This document shows, piece after piece, positions 1-6,192 of a stretch of DNA of 15,307 bases. The position numbers were made by a program, and so were the translations under genes. Position 1 is the stretch's first letter; every line of letters starts with the position of its first letter. Source of the DNA: DATJYV01 sp035499415. Its GTDB lineage: Bacteria; Bacteroidota; Ignavibacteria; UBA10030. Where the stretch lies: NCBI GenBank assembly GCA_035499415.1, contig DATJYV010000067.1, positions 1 to 15,307 of the forward strand, given 5' to 3'. The notes beneath the pieces were generated by a model that was not told the origin of the DNA, made no database searches, and saw nothing but the letters and a program-made list of their open reading frames with translations.

Positions 1-44
1 GCGCCGGCGATTGTTTTTACAAACTCGCGACGCGACGATTTCAT
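1..44 (-). CDS. N-terminus of a Tat-exported protein (partial, runs off left edge)
   Basis: Reading the minus strand from an ATG at 44 gives MKSSRREFVKTIAG, after which the window ends. This is a textbook twin-arginine start: a short polar n-region, then S-R-R-E-F-V-K matching the S/T-R-R-x-F-L/V-K Tat motif, then the beginning of an Ala/Gly/Ile hydrophobic stretch. The protein is therefore expected to be exported folded through the Tat system, as many cofactor-containing oxidoreductases and hydrolases are. A short purine-rich AAGG lies a few bases before the ATG. The gene lies 107 bases downstream of the histidine kinase on the same strand, so it could be co-transcribed or have its own promoter in 45-151. 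The mature protein is outside the window and its enzyme class cannot be told. Only 14 codons are visible, but the motif is specific. Confidence 0.75.
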   Translation of the reverse strand, partial: MKSSRREFVKTIAG

Positions 45-151
45 CGGCCTTACGCTATGAGCAGACTTTGCGCCCCCGGCCGCGCGACGGGCGGCGAGGG
101 AGGATGAACGAAGTGTCGAGGCGGGGACAACGCACTCTCGACCCCATGCAT

Positions 152-2212
152 CTACGGAGCGGATGCATGCCGGTCGGGCTTGGCAAGCAGGACTTCCCGC
201 AGCGTTTTGAGGAGCTTGCTGGCGGTGTACGGTTTGAGGAGCACTGCGCGGACAAGTTCGTTTTCGCCCACCTTTAAATCCTCGGGCATTGTCAGCCCTG
301 TCGTCGCGACGATCCTGACCGCGGGGTCGAGCCGGTGAAGCGCATGAATCGTCTCCGTCCCCCCCATGTGGGGCATCATCATATCGGTAATGACGGCTTT
401 CACCTTGCTCGAGTTTCTTGAGTAGAGGCCGACGGCCTCGGAGCCGTCGTTGGCCGTCAGGACTCCGTATCCGTGTGTCTCGAGAGTCGCCTTGGCGATC
501 TCGCGGAGGCCCTGCTCGTCGTCGATTACGAGCACGACTTCCCCGTGGCCGCGCGGGAGGTCTTCGTCCTCATCCATTCGGGAGCGAATGTCTTCGCCCA
601 ACACTGCCGGGAGGTAGACGCGGAATGTCGCGCCGCGCTGTTCGGCGCTTTCGACTGTTAAAAATCCCCCGTGACTCTTGACAATTCCCAGTGCGGTCGA
701 GAGTCCGAGGCCTGTACCCTTGCCGATTTCCTTGGTCGTAAAGAACGGCTCGAAGATCTTATCCTTGTTCGCGGACGGAATTCCAGCTCCCGTGTCGCTG
801 ACGGTGAAGACCACGTACGGGCCTACCTTCGCCTCGGGGTTTGTCCGGGAGAACGACTCATCGAGATTGATGTTTTCCCCTTTGATGTCGAGCATCCCTC
901 CTTGCGGCATCGCATCACGGGCATTCACGAAGAGGTTCATGAAAACCTGGTGAAGCTGCGTGGCATCCCCCATGACTTTCCAGAGATTCACGGGGAGGTC
1001 CGAATGAAGCTGAATGGTTTTGGGGAACGTCTCTTTGGAGATCTTGAAGACCTCATTAATGAGGTGCCGTGGCTCGATGGTGATGCGCTGACCGCCGATA
1101 CCCCGCGCAAATGTGAGGACCTGTTTGATCATCTCCGCGCCCCGTTTCGCGCTGTACTCGGCGCCGGATATGACCTTCTGCATGAGCTCGTCGTTTGACT
1201 TCCGTTTGACGAGATCGAGGGCAATGGTGATCGGAGCCAGGATATTGTTCAGGTCGTGCGCGATTCCGCCGGCAAGAACTCCGATGCTCTCCATCCGTTG
1301 TGCCCTCAGGAATTGCGCCTCGAGCTTCTTCTTTTCCGACACGTCGGTATTGACCATCAGGATGGAGTCGGGTTCGCCCTCCGGCGTCCTGACCAGCGTC
1401 CAGCGACAGTCGGTGATAAGCTCCGCGCCGGCCTTGTTCACCTGGCGCAGTTCGCCGTCCCATTCGCCGTTCATGACGGTAAATTTCTGCGAACGCTGAT
1501 ACGCGGCTTCATAATCGCCCGGGTAGAGGAATTCCGCCACTGATTTGCCGAGGATCTCGTCATTGGTCCAGCCGTAAAGACGTTCCGCGCTCTTGTTCCA
1601 GTAGAAGATTCCTCCGTTGAGACTCAGCACGATAATTGCGTCCTGCGCCTTGTCGAGAAGAGCCGCCTGTTCGCGAATGCGCTCCTCGGCGCGCATGCGT
1701 TCTGTAATATCGATGATGACGGCTTCAATGTAGCCATCGTTGGGAAACGAGCGGCCGGAGAATGATATCCACAAGGTGGACCCGTCTGGTCGTTTCAGAT
1801 GTGTTTCAAAATTCTCGACCGTTCCCTTATTCTGCAGAGCCGCCATGAGCCGATCCTGATCCGGAAGGGGGATTCGGAACAGGAAGCGTCGCGCTTCCTC
1901 GACGGATTGATCGCCGATCATTTTGAGAAGAGCCCGATTGAGATCGACGGCTGTCCGGTCCTGGAGCAGGATTCGCACGACACCGGCAAGTGAATTTTCG
2001 AAGAGGTTACGATACTTCTGCTCGCTGCGGGAGAGTTGCTCGAGCTGATTGCGCTGGGCGGTAATGAATCGACGTTGATTGGAAACGATGATCGCGATTA
2101 GGGCCACGGCTAATGTCAGCAACACGACAGTGCCCACCCACAGCGTCCACCAAAATTCCTGAGGGGCCTCCTGAATAATGCCGTATAATGATTGTAGGAT
2201 TAAATCCTTCAA
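152..2212 (-). CDS. hybrid sensor histidine kinase: 1 TM, PAS-PAS-HisKA-HATPase-REC
   Basis: This 686-residue signalling protein autophosphorylates on histidine and passes the phosphate to its own receiver. One transmembrane helix lies at about 23-43 with almost no extracytoplasmic part. PAS domains follow at about 66-170 and 185-292, the second with the WNKSAERLYGW signature. The HisKA dimerisation domain has the H-box GGIAHDLNN (His319). The ATPase domain has an N-box (FVNARDAM, Asn430), a G1 box (VSDTGAG, Asp473) and a G2 box (GKGTGLGLS). A C-terminal receiver has acidic residues at 564-566, phospho-acceptor Asp610 (ITDMMMP), Thr637 or Thr638 and Lys660 (LLKPY). There is no DNA-binding output, so a downstream phosphotransfer partner is expected elsewhere. 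The start is TTG, 4 bases after the stop of the membrane gene at 2217-2900. An in-frame stop at 2225-2227 excludes longer forms and there is no clear ribosome binding site, so translation is probably coupled. All catalytic residues look intact. Confidence 0.95.
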   Translation of the reverse strand: MKDLILQSLYGIIQEAPQEFWWTLWVGTVVLLTLAVALIAIIVSNQRRFITAQRNQLEQLSRSEQKYRNLFENSLAGVVRILLQDRTAVDLNRALLKMIGDQSVEEARRFLFRIPLPDQDRLMAALQNKGTVENFETHLKRPDGSTLWISFSGRSFPNDGYIEAVIIDITERMRAEERIREQAALLDKAQDAIIVLSLNGGIFYWNKSAERLYGWTNDEILGKSVAEFLYPGDYEAAYQRSQKFTVMNGEWDGELRQVNKAGAELITDCRWTLVRTPEGEPDSILMVNTDVSEKKKLEAQFLRAQRMESIGVLAGGIAHDLNNILAPITIALDLVKRKSNDELMQKVISGAEYSAKRGAEMIKQVLTFARGIGGQRITIEPRHLINEVFKISKETFPKTIQLHSDLPVNLWKVMGDATQLHQVFMNLFVNARDAMPQGGMLDIKGENINLDESFSRTNPEAKVGPYVVFTVSDTGAGIPSANKDKIFEPFFTTKEIGKGTGLGLSTALGIVKSHGGFLTVESAEQRGATFRVYLPAVLGEDIRSRMDEDEDLPRGHGEVVLVIDDEQGLREIAKATLETHGYGVLTANDGSEAVGLYSRNSSKVKAVITDMMMPHMGGTETIHALHRLDPAVRIVATTGLTMPEDLKVGENELVRAVLLKPYTASKLLKTLREVLLAKPDRHASAP

Positions 2213-2216
2213 GGAT

Positions 2217-2900
2217 CTAATGTGTTATGAGCCGAGGTGTAGCTTCGAATTCCGAACGTTGTGAGACGGAGTCCCGGCAAAAAAACACCCAAGTGTTCAC
2301 GCAGTGAGTGATTAACAAAATCATCCAATGAATTGCATAAGCGCGATATAATTGTTCCGGAGGCAATTTAGCAATTACGCCACGCAACGCGAAGAAAGTG
2401 ATACTTCCAGCCGAAGCAATTAGGACCGAAGCAGTTATCCAGAATCGGGGATCTTCGATGATTAATGATTCCGTTTCTTTAGCGAAGCCAAGCAGGAGGT
2501 ATATACTCATGAGCCCCAAAACCAATTTTGCAATAGTGGATGTATAAACTGACGGCTCATCAATCCTTTCGAGAAAAACCTTTGAAAGAAGCCAAAAGAA
2601 ACTGAACAGGACTATACTGAGTCGCATGACTGCCTTGGACCAGTCGCCATCCACCCAGTCAGAGAAAAGAATTGCGAGCGTGTTAAACTCTATCAGATTG
2701 TAAAAATGGGCCACCCAGAGGTTGTTGATGGATGCGCGACCTAAATAAAGTTGTAAAAAAACTGAGATTGAATAAACTGTGATCAGGCCGGTGAAGGTCT
2801 TAAGATCCCTGTTAAGAGATCTCAGTCTGAGAAATGCCACGATGACGGGCAGTAAGCTGGAGTAGATAGTGACGTCCAGCAGTATTCTCAACGAAGGCAT
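2217..2900 (-). CDS. seven-helix integral membrane protein, unnamed family, paralogue of 4080-4727
   Basis: This 227-residue, very hydrophobic protein has about seven predicted transmembrane helices (roughly 7-24, 36-52, 62-80, 92-109, 119-138, 152-172, 185-206). I do not recognise a named family. Motifs shared with the protein at 4080-4727 are W-V-[AS]-H-F-Y-x-L-I-E (about 62-71), FW followed by K-[VI]-[FY]-L-E (about 102-111), E-P-[SA]-V-Y-T-x-T-I-A (about 115-124), R-F-W (152-154) and GSITFFALR (165-173). These conserved His, Glu, Tyr and Arg residues in or near helices suggest ligand or ion binding, which is inference. The gene sits 4 bases before the TTG start of the hybrid kinase, which has almost no extracellular region. 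A role as the sensing partner or sensory input of that kinase is therefore attractive but unproven. The ATG has only a weak GAGAG-type ribosome binding site. Base composition is clearly more AT-rich than the lipid operon. Confidence 0.85.
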   Translation of the reverse strand: MPSLRILLDVTIYSSLLPVIVAFLRLRSLNRDLKTFTGLITVYSISVFLQLYLGRASINNLWVAHFYNLIEFNTLAILFSDWVDGDWSKAVMRLSIVLFSFFWLLSKVFLERIDEPSVYTSTIAKLVLGLMSIYLLLGFAKETESLIIEDPRFWITASVLIASAGSITFFALRGVIAKLPPEQLYRAYAIHWMILLITHCVNTWVFFCRDSVSQRSEFEATPRLITH

Positions 2901-2956
2901 GACATTTCTCTCAACTTCATTTCCAACAGCCCCAGAATGGGCTCAGGGTCAAATCA

Positions 2957-2985
2957 AATATCGCGATTTCGTGCTGAAATCTCAA
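2957..2985 (-). promoter_or_regulatory. candidate housekeeping promoter for the membrane protein-kinase unit
   Basis: On the minus strand TTGAGA (2985-2980) is followed after exactly 17 bases by GATATT (2962-2957). These match the sigma-70 hexamers at 5 of 6 and 4 of 6 positions. The site lies about 57 bases upstream of the ATG at 2900 and downstream of the terminator at 3066-3097. This is where the membrane protein-kinase pair needs its own promoter. If the organism is a Bacteroidota relative, its main sigma factor may prefer other motifs. Confidence 0.35.
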
Positions 2986-3065
2986 TCTCGCTGACTTCAA
3001 TTAAATTGAGTCTCATTCTGAGGCACTTCGTTGTTCTGTCTCTCGCAATGAGGATAGATTAACTG

Positions 3066-3097
3066 GAAAAAAAAGGGTGCCCTTTTGGGCACCCTTC
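3066..3097 (-). terminator. strong intrinsic terminator after the small exported protein
   Basis: A perfect 10-bp stem, AAGGGTGCCC at 3073-3082 and GGGCACCCTT at 3087-3096, encloses a 4-base loop. It is followed on the minus strand by eight consecutive T (3074-3067). It lies 21 bases beyond the stop of the gene at 3118-3570 and separates it from the membrane protein-kinase unit. The A run upstream of the stem could also let it work partly in the opposite direction, but no plus-strand gene ends here. Confidence 0.92.
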
Positions 3098-3117
3098 AAG
3101 CCGAAATCAAAGAACCC

Positions 3118-3570
3118 TTACTTCATCGCAACGATATTACCAGCTGCTGATGTGGAGACTAAATAGTCCTTTCCGCAGAATGGCGGGCACGGAATGACGT
3201 CTTCTCCAACGACGCCGCTGGCTATGTCGTTTCCACTCGCATCGACGCCAACGAGGACGAACACGGGGGTACCGGCTTCTTCCTTCGCGTTGTAGATTCG
3301 GATCCCAACACAATTCTTCTGCGCAAGGATCTTCTCATAGATCGACTTTCCAAAATAACCGGCAAGAAGGTCGGTCGAGCTGGCCGATTTCTGGAAGTTC
3401 TCGGTCATCTTCTTTGCGGCATCGAGCGTGATCACATGATTCTCTTTACCGCTATACATGGATTTTTCGGCGATGGTCGTTTTGTTGGACACGAGATAAA
3501 ACGCCACGACGAGGAGGAGAGAGAATACGATTGCGTTGAATCGTACGAAGAAATTTCTGCTGGAGGACAT
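3118..3570 (-). CDS. small membrane-anchored or secreted protein with CVGIRIY and CPPFCG motifs, unnamed family
   Basis: This 150-residue protein has one N-terminal hydrophobic helix (about 11-28) acting as signal anchor or signal peptide, then a soluble domain. I chose the ATG at 3570 because AGGAGA lies 7 bases upstream and the hydrophobic segment follows normally; a longer in-frame form starts at 3639. Visible motifs are ITLDAAKKM (47-55), CVGIRIY (87-93), VLVGVDASGND (105-115) and PCPPFCG (127-133). I associate this combination with short, functionally unassigned proteins common in Bacteroidota and relatives, but cannot name a Pfam family. The three cysteines (87, 128, 132) might form a disulfide or bind metal outside the membrane, which is inference. 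It is a separate transcription unit with terminators on both sides, lying between the two seven-helix membrane genes, so a shared sensory role is possible. Confidence 0.85.
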   Translation of the reverse strand: MSSSRNFFVRFNAIVFSLLLVVAFYLVSNKTTIAEKSMYSGKENHVITLDAAKKMTENFQKSASSTDLLAGYFGKSIYEKILAQKNCVGIRIYNAKEEAGTPVFVLVGVDASGNDIASGVVGEDVIPCPPFCGKDYLVSTSAAGNIVAMK

Positions 3571-3635
3571 GATGAATCTCCTGGTGAAATATGTGAATGA
3601 TGAATAGTGGATTGATAGACAGATAAAACTTTCGC

Positions 3636-3707
3636 TCATGCGACTGAAGGGGGCGGTTCGCGCGCGCTGCCTCTCGCGCCGCCGTCTTGCTCGGCCAACT
3701 GTGCCAT
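3636..3707 (-). CDS. possible 23-residue leader peptide with strong ribosome binding site
   Basis: An ATG at 3707 is preceded by CAGGAGAATCGCT, a near-ideal Shine-Dalgarno sequence at good spacing, and opens a 23-codon frame beginning MAQLAEQDGG and ending REPPPSVA. Its TGA overlaps, as ATGA, a second ATG at 3639 that is in frame with the exported protein downstream. The peptide is GC-rich, with Pro, Arg, Gly and Ala, unlike its AT-rich surroundings. It has no hydrophobic segment and ends with a run of three prolines near its stop. Options are a regulatory leader whose translation affects the downstream gene, a real micropeptide, or the remnant of a larger deleted gene whose ribosome binding site survives. 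The initiation signals are seen directly; the role is unknown. Confidence 0.35.
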   Translation of the reverse strand: MAQLAEQDGGARGSAREPPPSVA

Positions 3708-3762
3708 AGCGATTCTCCTGAAAGATGTTTATGTGAGTGTGGATTAGGAATTATCTGCTTGA

Positions 3763-3797
3763 ATAAAAAGAAAGGAGGGCTCTTCCAAACCCTCCTT
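3763..3797 (-). terminator. intrinsic terminator downstream of the second membrane gene
   Basis: On the minus strand AAGGAGGG (3797-3790) pairs with CCCTCCTT (3779-3772) across a 10-base loop, and the stem is followed by TCTTTTTATTC. It would end transcripts coming from the membrane gene at 4080-4727, and from the possible small frame that stops at 3857. It insulates the exported-protein unit downstream. Confidence 0.7.
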
Positions 3798-3856
3798 CAC
3801 GAAAGTCCTTCCCACTTTACCCGGTAATATCCTGAGTCCGCCTCTCAGAATCAAGA

Positions 3857-4111
3857 TTAAAGCCCACAAATCAAATATTCTGCCACGTTCTCAGCTCGAA
3901 ATCCACACGATTTTGCACATTTCACGTCGGTCCTATGTTCGGCATTCGTGACTTTGGGAAGATATTGCAATTGTAGGAATGTCAGCGGACCTAACTCTGA
4001 ATCAGTCTCCTTATCCTCTGCCGAATGTTTAGCGCCATCCGGCGAGTAACCATAATTAATTGTGCGATATCTTGTGAACTCAGACGGACGTGCGAAGAAA
4101 CGAGTTAGCAT
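3857..4111 (-). CDS. doubtful 84-residue frame, perhaps a fragment of a LuxR-like helix-turn-helix
   Basis: This frame starts at an ATG inside the end of the upstream membrane gene (32-base overlap) and stops 60 bases before a terminator, the position expected of a second gene in that unit. No ribosome binding site is visible. Residues 55-81 (TNAEHR...GFRAENVAEYL) resemble by eye the first two helices of a LuxR/GerE-type DNA-binding domain, in which an acidic residue in helix 1 is followed by a G-[FY]-x-x-[ED]-[IV]-A-x-x-L segment. The recognition helix is missing, because the frame stops after ICGL. It could be the decayed remnant of a response regulator that once accompanied the membrane protein, or a chance frame. 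I could not find a continuation in other frames. Confidence 0.25.
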   Translation of the reverse strand: MLTRFFARPSEFTRYRTINYGYSPDGAKHSAEDKETDSELGPLTFLQLQYLPKVTNAEHRTDVKCAKSCGFRAENVAEYLICGL

Positions 4112-4727
4112 AAAAACAGTTAGCTAAAATGTTAACCCCCCAGTTTATTGAGATGCTTATCCATAATTCATCGGTTGGTAACCAAAGTATTTGAGTCCTA
4201 AGGGCAAAGAAAGTTATACTGCCAAAGCATAGTGTAAGCGTAGCTAAAGTTGTCCAAAAACGTTGACTGTCTACAACCTTGAATTTGGGGATCGAATTCA
4301 GATAATATATGTATCCCATGGATACGCAACCCAAAATTGCCCTTGCAATTGTTGGTGTATAAACTGCCGGCTCAGTGAGTTTTTCCAGATAAATTTTTGC
4401 TGCAATCCAAAATAGCGCAAAAGGGATGACACTTACCTGCATTAATAGGGCTCGCTTAGAATTATTGTCCCATCCCGAATACACCCAGATCATGAGTGAG
4501 TATTCGATAAGGCTATAGAAGTGTGACACCCAGACATTCGATCGCCCATGTCGACCTGAAAGAAATTGGAGTAAGATGGAGACAGCGGAGACAGTAAGAA
4601 GGAGCAGTAGTAAGCGCAACTGCCAACCGATGGACTTAAATCTGTAAACTCCAGCCGCAACAGGGAGGCATCCAAATCCGATCATACAGTACAGGAGATA
4701 CTCTGGCGGCCAAATGAACGATTTCAT
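4080..4727 (-). CDS. seven-helix integral membrane protein, paralogue of 2217-2900
   Basis: This 215-residue membrane protein has about seven transmembrane helices and the same order of motifs as its neighbour: W-V-S-H-F-Y-S-L-I-E (about 66-75), FW and K-I-Y-L-E (about 106-115), E-P-A-V-Y-T-P-T-I-A (119-128), R-F-W (156-158) and GSITFFALR (169-177). Conservation is scattered along the whole length, so this is true homology, not low-complexity similarity. Unlike the other copy it is not followed by a kinase; downstream are a doubtful small frame and a terminator. The ATG at 4727 has only a weak GAAAAG-type ribosome binding site. Composition is AT-rich, about 40 percent GC by eye in its middle, in contrast to the lipid operon upstream. 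Function is unknown; a membrane sensor or a partner of the exported protein at 3118-3570 is speculation from context. Confidence 0.82.
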   Translation of the reverse strand: MKSFIWPPEYLLYCMIGFGCLPVAAGVYRFKSIGWQLRLLLLLLTVSAVSILLQFLSGRHGRSNVWVSHFYSLIEYSLMIWVYSGWDNNSKRALLMQVSVIPFALFWIAAKIYLEKLTEPAVYTPTIARAILGCVSMGYIYYLNSIPKFKVVDSQRFWTTLATLTLCFGSITFFALRTQILWLPTDELWISISINWGVNILANCFYANSFLRTSV

Positions 4728-4932
4728 TCGTCACTTTTCAGTCTAATGGAACAATTTGGATTTTGCTCAAAAACAGTTTTCCCCTTCAGCTCGGCAACAG
4801 CAGGAGATGGATTCAAGAGGTGATCGGCGCCATGCGGGGCAATATTGCAAAATCGTTGGTGTTTATCAACCCCCTCCTCCTGCAAGCTACACAAATCTCA
4901 TTCAACACCTGATTCGCTCCAAGAATGGGTTT

Positions 4933-6192
4933 TCAACGGAACCTGAGATTATTCGGTCGAGCATAAATCATCTGAACGACGTTTAGATTTCTGAGTTCAA
5001 ATCCCACTTCACAATAACTCAGATAGTAATTCCACTTCCGAATGAATTGCTCGTCGAAACCCAGAGCGCGCAACCGGTCCAGCTTTTCGTTCAACGCGCG
5101 CCTCCATAAGCCCAACGTCCTTGCGTAATCCATCCCGAACTCGTCCAGGTCGTGCAAATACAAATCGCCCGTTGCCGCAACCGCATCGTTGATCGCCTTA
5201 ATCGATGGAATCAGTGAGCCCGGAAAAATGTGTTTCTGAATCCAATCGACCCCCTTCCTCAACTGATCGTAGCGCGAATCGGGACAAACGATCACCTCCA
5301 AACCCAGCACACCGTCGTCCACGAGAAGTTCGTGACACTTGCGAAAAAAAGTCCGCAGATATCGATGGCCGACGGCTTCCAGCATCTCGATTGATACGAT
5401 CTTGTCATACTCTCCTTGAACCTCGCGATAATCTTCAAGTCGAACCTCAACCTGCGCGGCCAACTTCTCTCGCTCCAACCGCTTCTGCACGAATGCGAAT
5501 TGCTCCCGCGAAATTGTGAGCCCCGTCACCGCGCAGCCGTACTCCCGGGCGGCGTGCTCGGCGAATCCACCCCACCCACATCCGAGCTCGAGAACCCTGT
5601 CACCCGACCGCAATTTCATCGCGCGACACAGGCGGTCATACTTCTCTGCTTGCGCCTCCTCCAGGGACATATCTGCATCCGAAAAGCGGGCGCTCGAGTA
5701 TGTCATCGTCCGGTCGAGAAAGAGGGCAAAGAATTCTGCGGGCAGGTCGTAGTGGTCGCGCACATTCCTTCTGCTCTGGAGGAGGGAATTCCCGCGCATC
5801 GTGTGAACGATGCGATTTGCAAACTTGAAAAGATTCACGGGGGCGAAATACCCGCGCGAGCCGGAAAAAAAAGTCAGTGCGTCGATGTTCGCAAGCAAAA
5901 GCCGCAAGAGCCCCGTGAGATCCTCCGTCTCCCAATCGCCGTCGACGTACGATTCTCCGAATCCGATGTCGGCGAACAAGACTCCTTTTCTGAAAAAATC
6001 CTCCCGGACAATTCTCATCGACCCCCTCATCGAGGACGATCGATCCCCCGCCGTTATCTTGCTTCCGTCCGGCAAGGTAATGTGAAGAAATCCCCGGTCG
6101 ATTCTCCCGAGCACGGAAAGGGCAATGCGCTCGAAGAGCGACACCGAACGCGTTGCTACAGCCGTTGCCGGGCCGCCGTTCACCTGTTCCAT
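4933..6192 (-). CDS. cyclopropane-fatty-acyl-phospholipid synthase family methyltransferase (CFA1)
   Basis: This 419-residue SAM-dependent enzyme of the CFA synthase family (COG2230) is expected to transfer a methyl or methylene group to the double bond of phospholipid-bound unsaturated acyl chains at the inner membrane face. An N-terminal domain (about 15-135) precedes HYDLPAEFF (147-155), MTYSSARF (163-170), the SAM-binding glycine motif LELGCGWGG (201-209), GLTISREQ (224-231), IEMLEAVGHRY (268-278, catalytic-region Glu272) and QKHIFPGSLIPS (319-330). The cysteine that follows Tyr-Ser in classical enzymes is replaced by Ser167, so the bicarbonate site may differ and the product may be a methylated rather than a cyclopropane chain. 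I chose the ATG at 6192, with AAGGA upstream; the GTG at 6258 would overlap the preceding gene by 79 bases. The chosen start overlaps DUF1365 by 13 bases. It is the last gene of the operon. Confidence 0.9.
   Translation of the reverse strand: MEQVNGGPATAVATRSVSLFERIALSVLGRIDRGFLHITLPDGSKITAGDRSSSMRGSMRIVREDFFRKGVLFADIGFGESYVDGDWETEDLTGLLRLLLANIDALTFFSGSRGYFAPVNLFKFANRIVHTMRGNSLLQSRRNVRDHYDLPAEFFALFLDRTMTYSSARFSDADMSLEEAQAEKYDRLCRAMKLRSGDRVLELGCGWGGFAEHAAREYGCAVTGLTISREQFAFVQKRLEREKLAAQVEVRLEDYREVQGEYDKIVSIEMLEAVGHRYLRTFFRKCHELLVDDGVLGLEVIVCPDSRYDQLRKGVDWIQKHIFPGSLIPSIKAINDAVAATGDLYLHDLDEFGMDYARTLGLWRRALNEKLDRLRALGFDEQFIRKWNYYLSYCEVGFELRNLNVVQMIYARPNNLRFR

Larger units (their letters stand above)
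3571..4079. other. stretch between the small exported protein and the upstream membrane gene
   Basis: This stretch of about 500 bases has no clearly recognisable full-length gene. Read in the minus direction it contains the tail of a possible 84-codon frame (3857-4111), then a terminator (3763-3797). Next comes a short AT-rich segment that should hold the promoter for the exported protein; a GATAAT lies at 3745-3740 without a convincing -35. The 23-codon leader frame follows at 3707-3636. The segment 3571-3635 is a short AT-rich region, in frame with the exported protein and ending in its AGGAGA ribosome binding site. Confidence 0.6.

Noticed and set aside
115..142. GTCGAG/CTCGAC pair downstream of the kinase as a terminator
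   Set aside because: The stem is only 6 bp with a 16-base loop and no T run follows on the minus strand.
11..277. Plus-strand frame of 88 codons at the left edge
   Set aside because: It lies partly antisense to the kinase C-terminus, has an Arg/Gly-rich chance composition and no ribosome binding site; the minus strand holds the real Tat-signal gene start here.
2960..2967. ATCGCGAT palindrome upstream of the first membrane gene
   Set aside because: Eight-base palindromes are expected by chance in a window of this size; it has no partner site.
4820..4885. Minus-strand AGGAGGAGGGGG followed by TTG and a frame of about 17 codons
   Set aside because: The purine run looks like a ribosome binding site but it is followed immediately by TTG with no proper spacing, and the frame is very short; probably chance.
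4756..4986. Plus-strand 76-codon frame starting with TTG
   Set aside because: No ribosome binding site, no recognisable domain, and it runs antisense into the CFA1 3-prime end.
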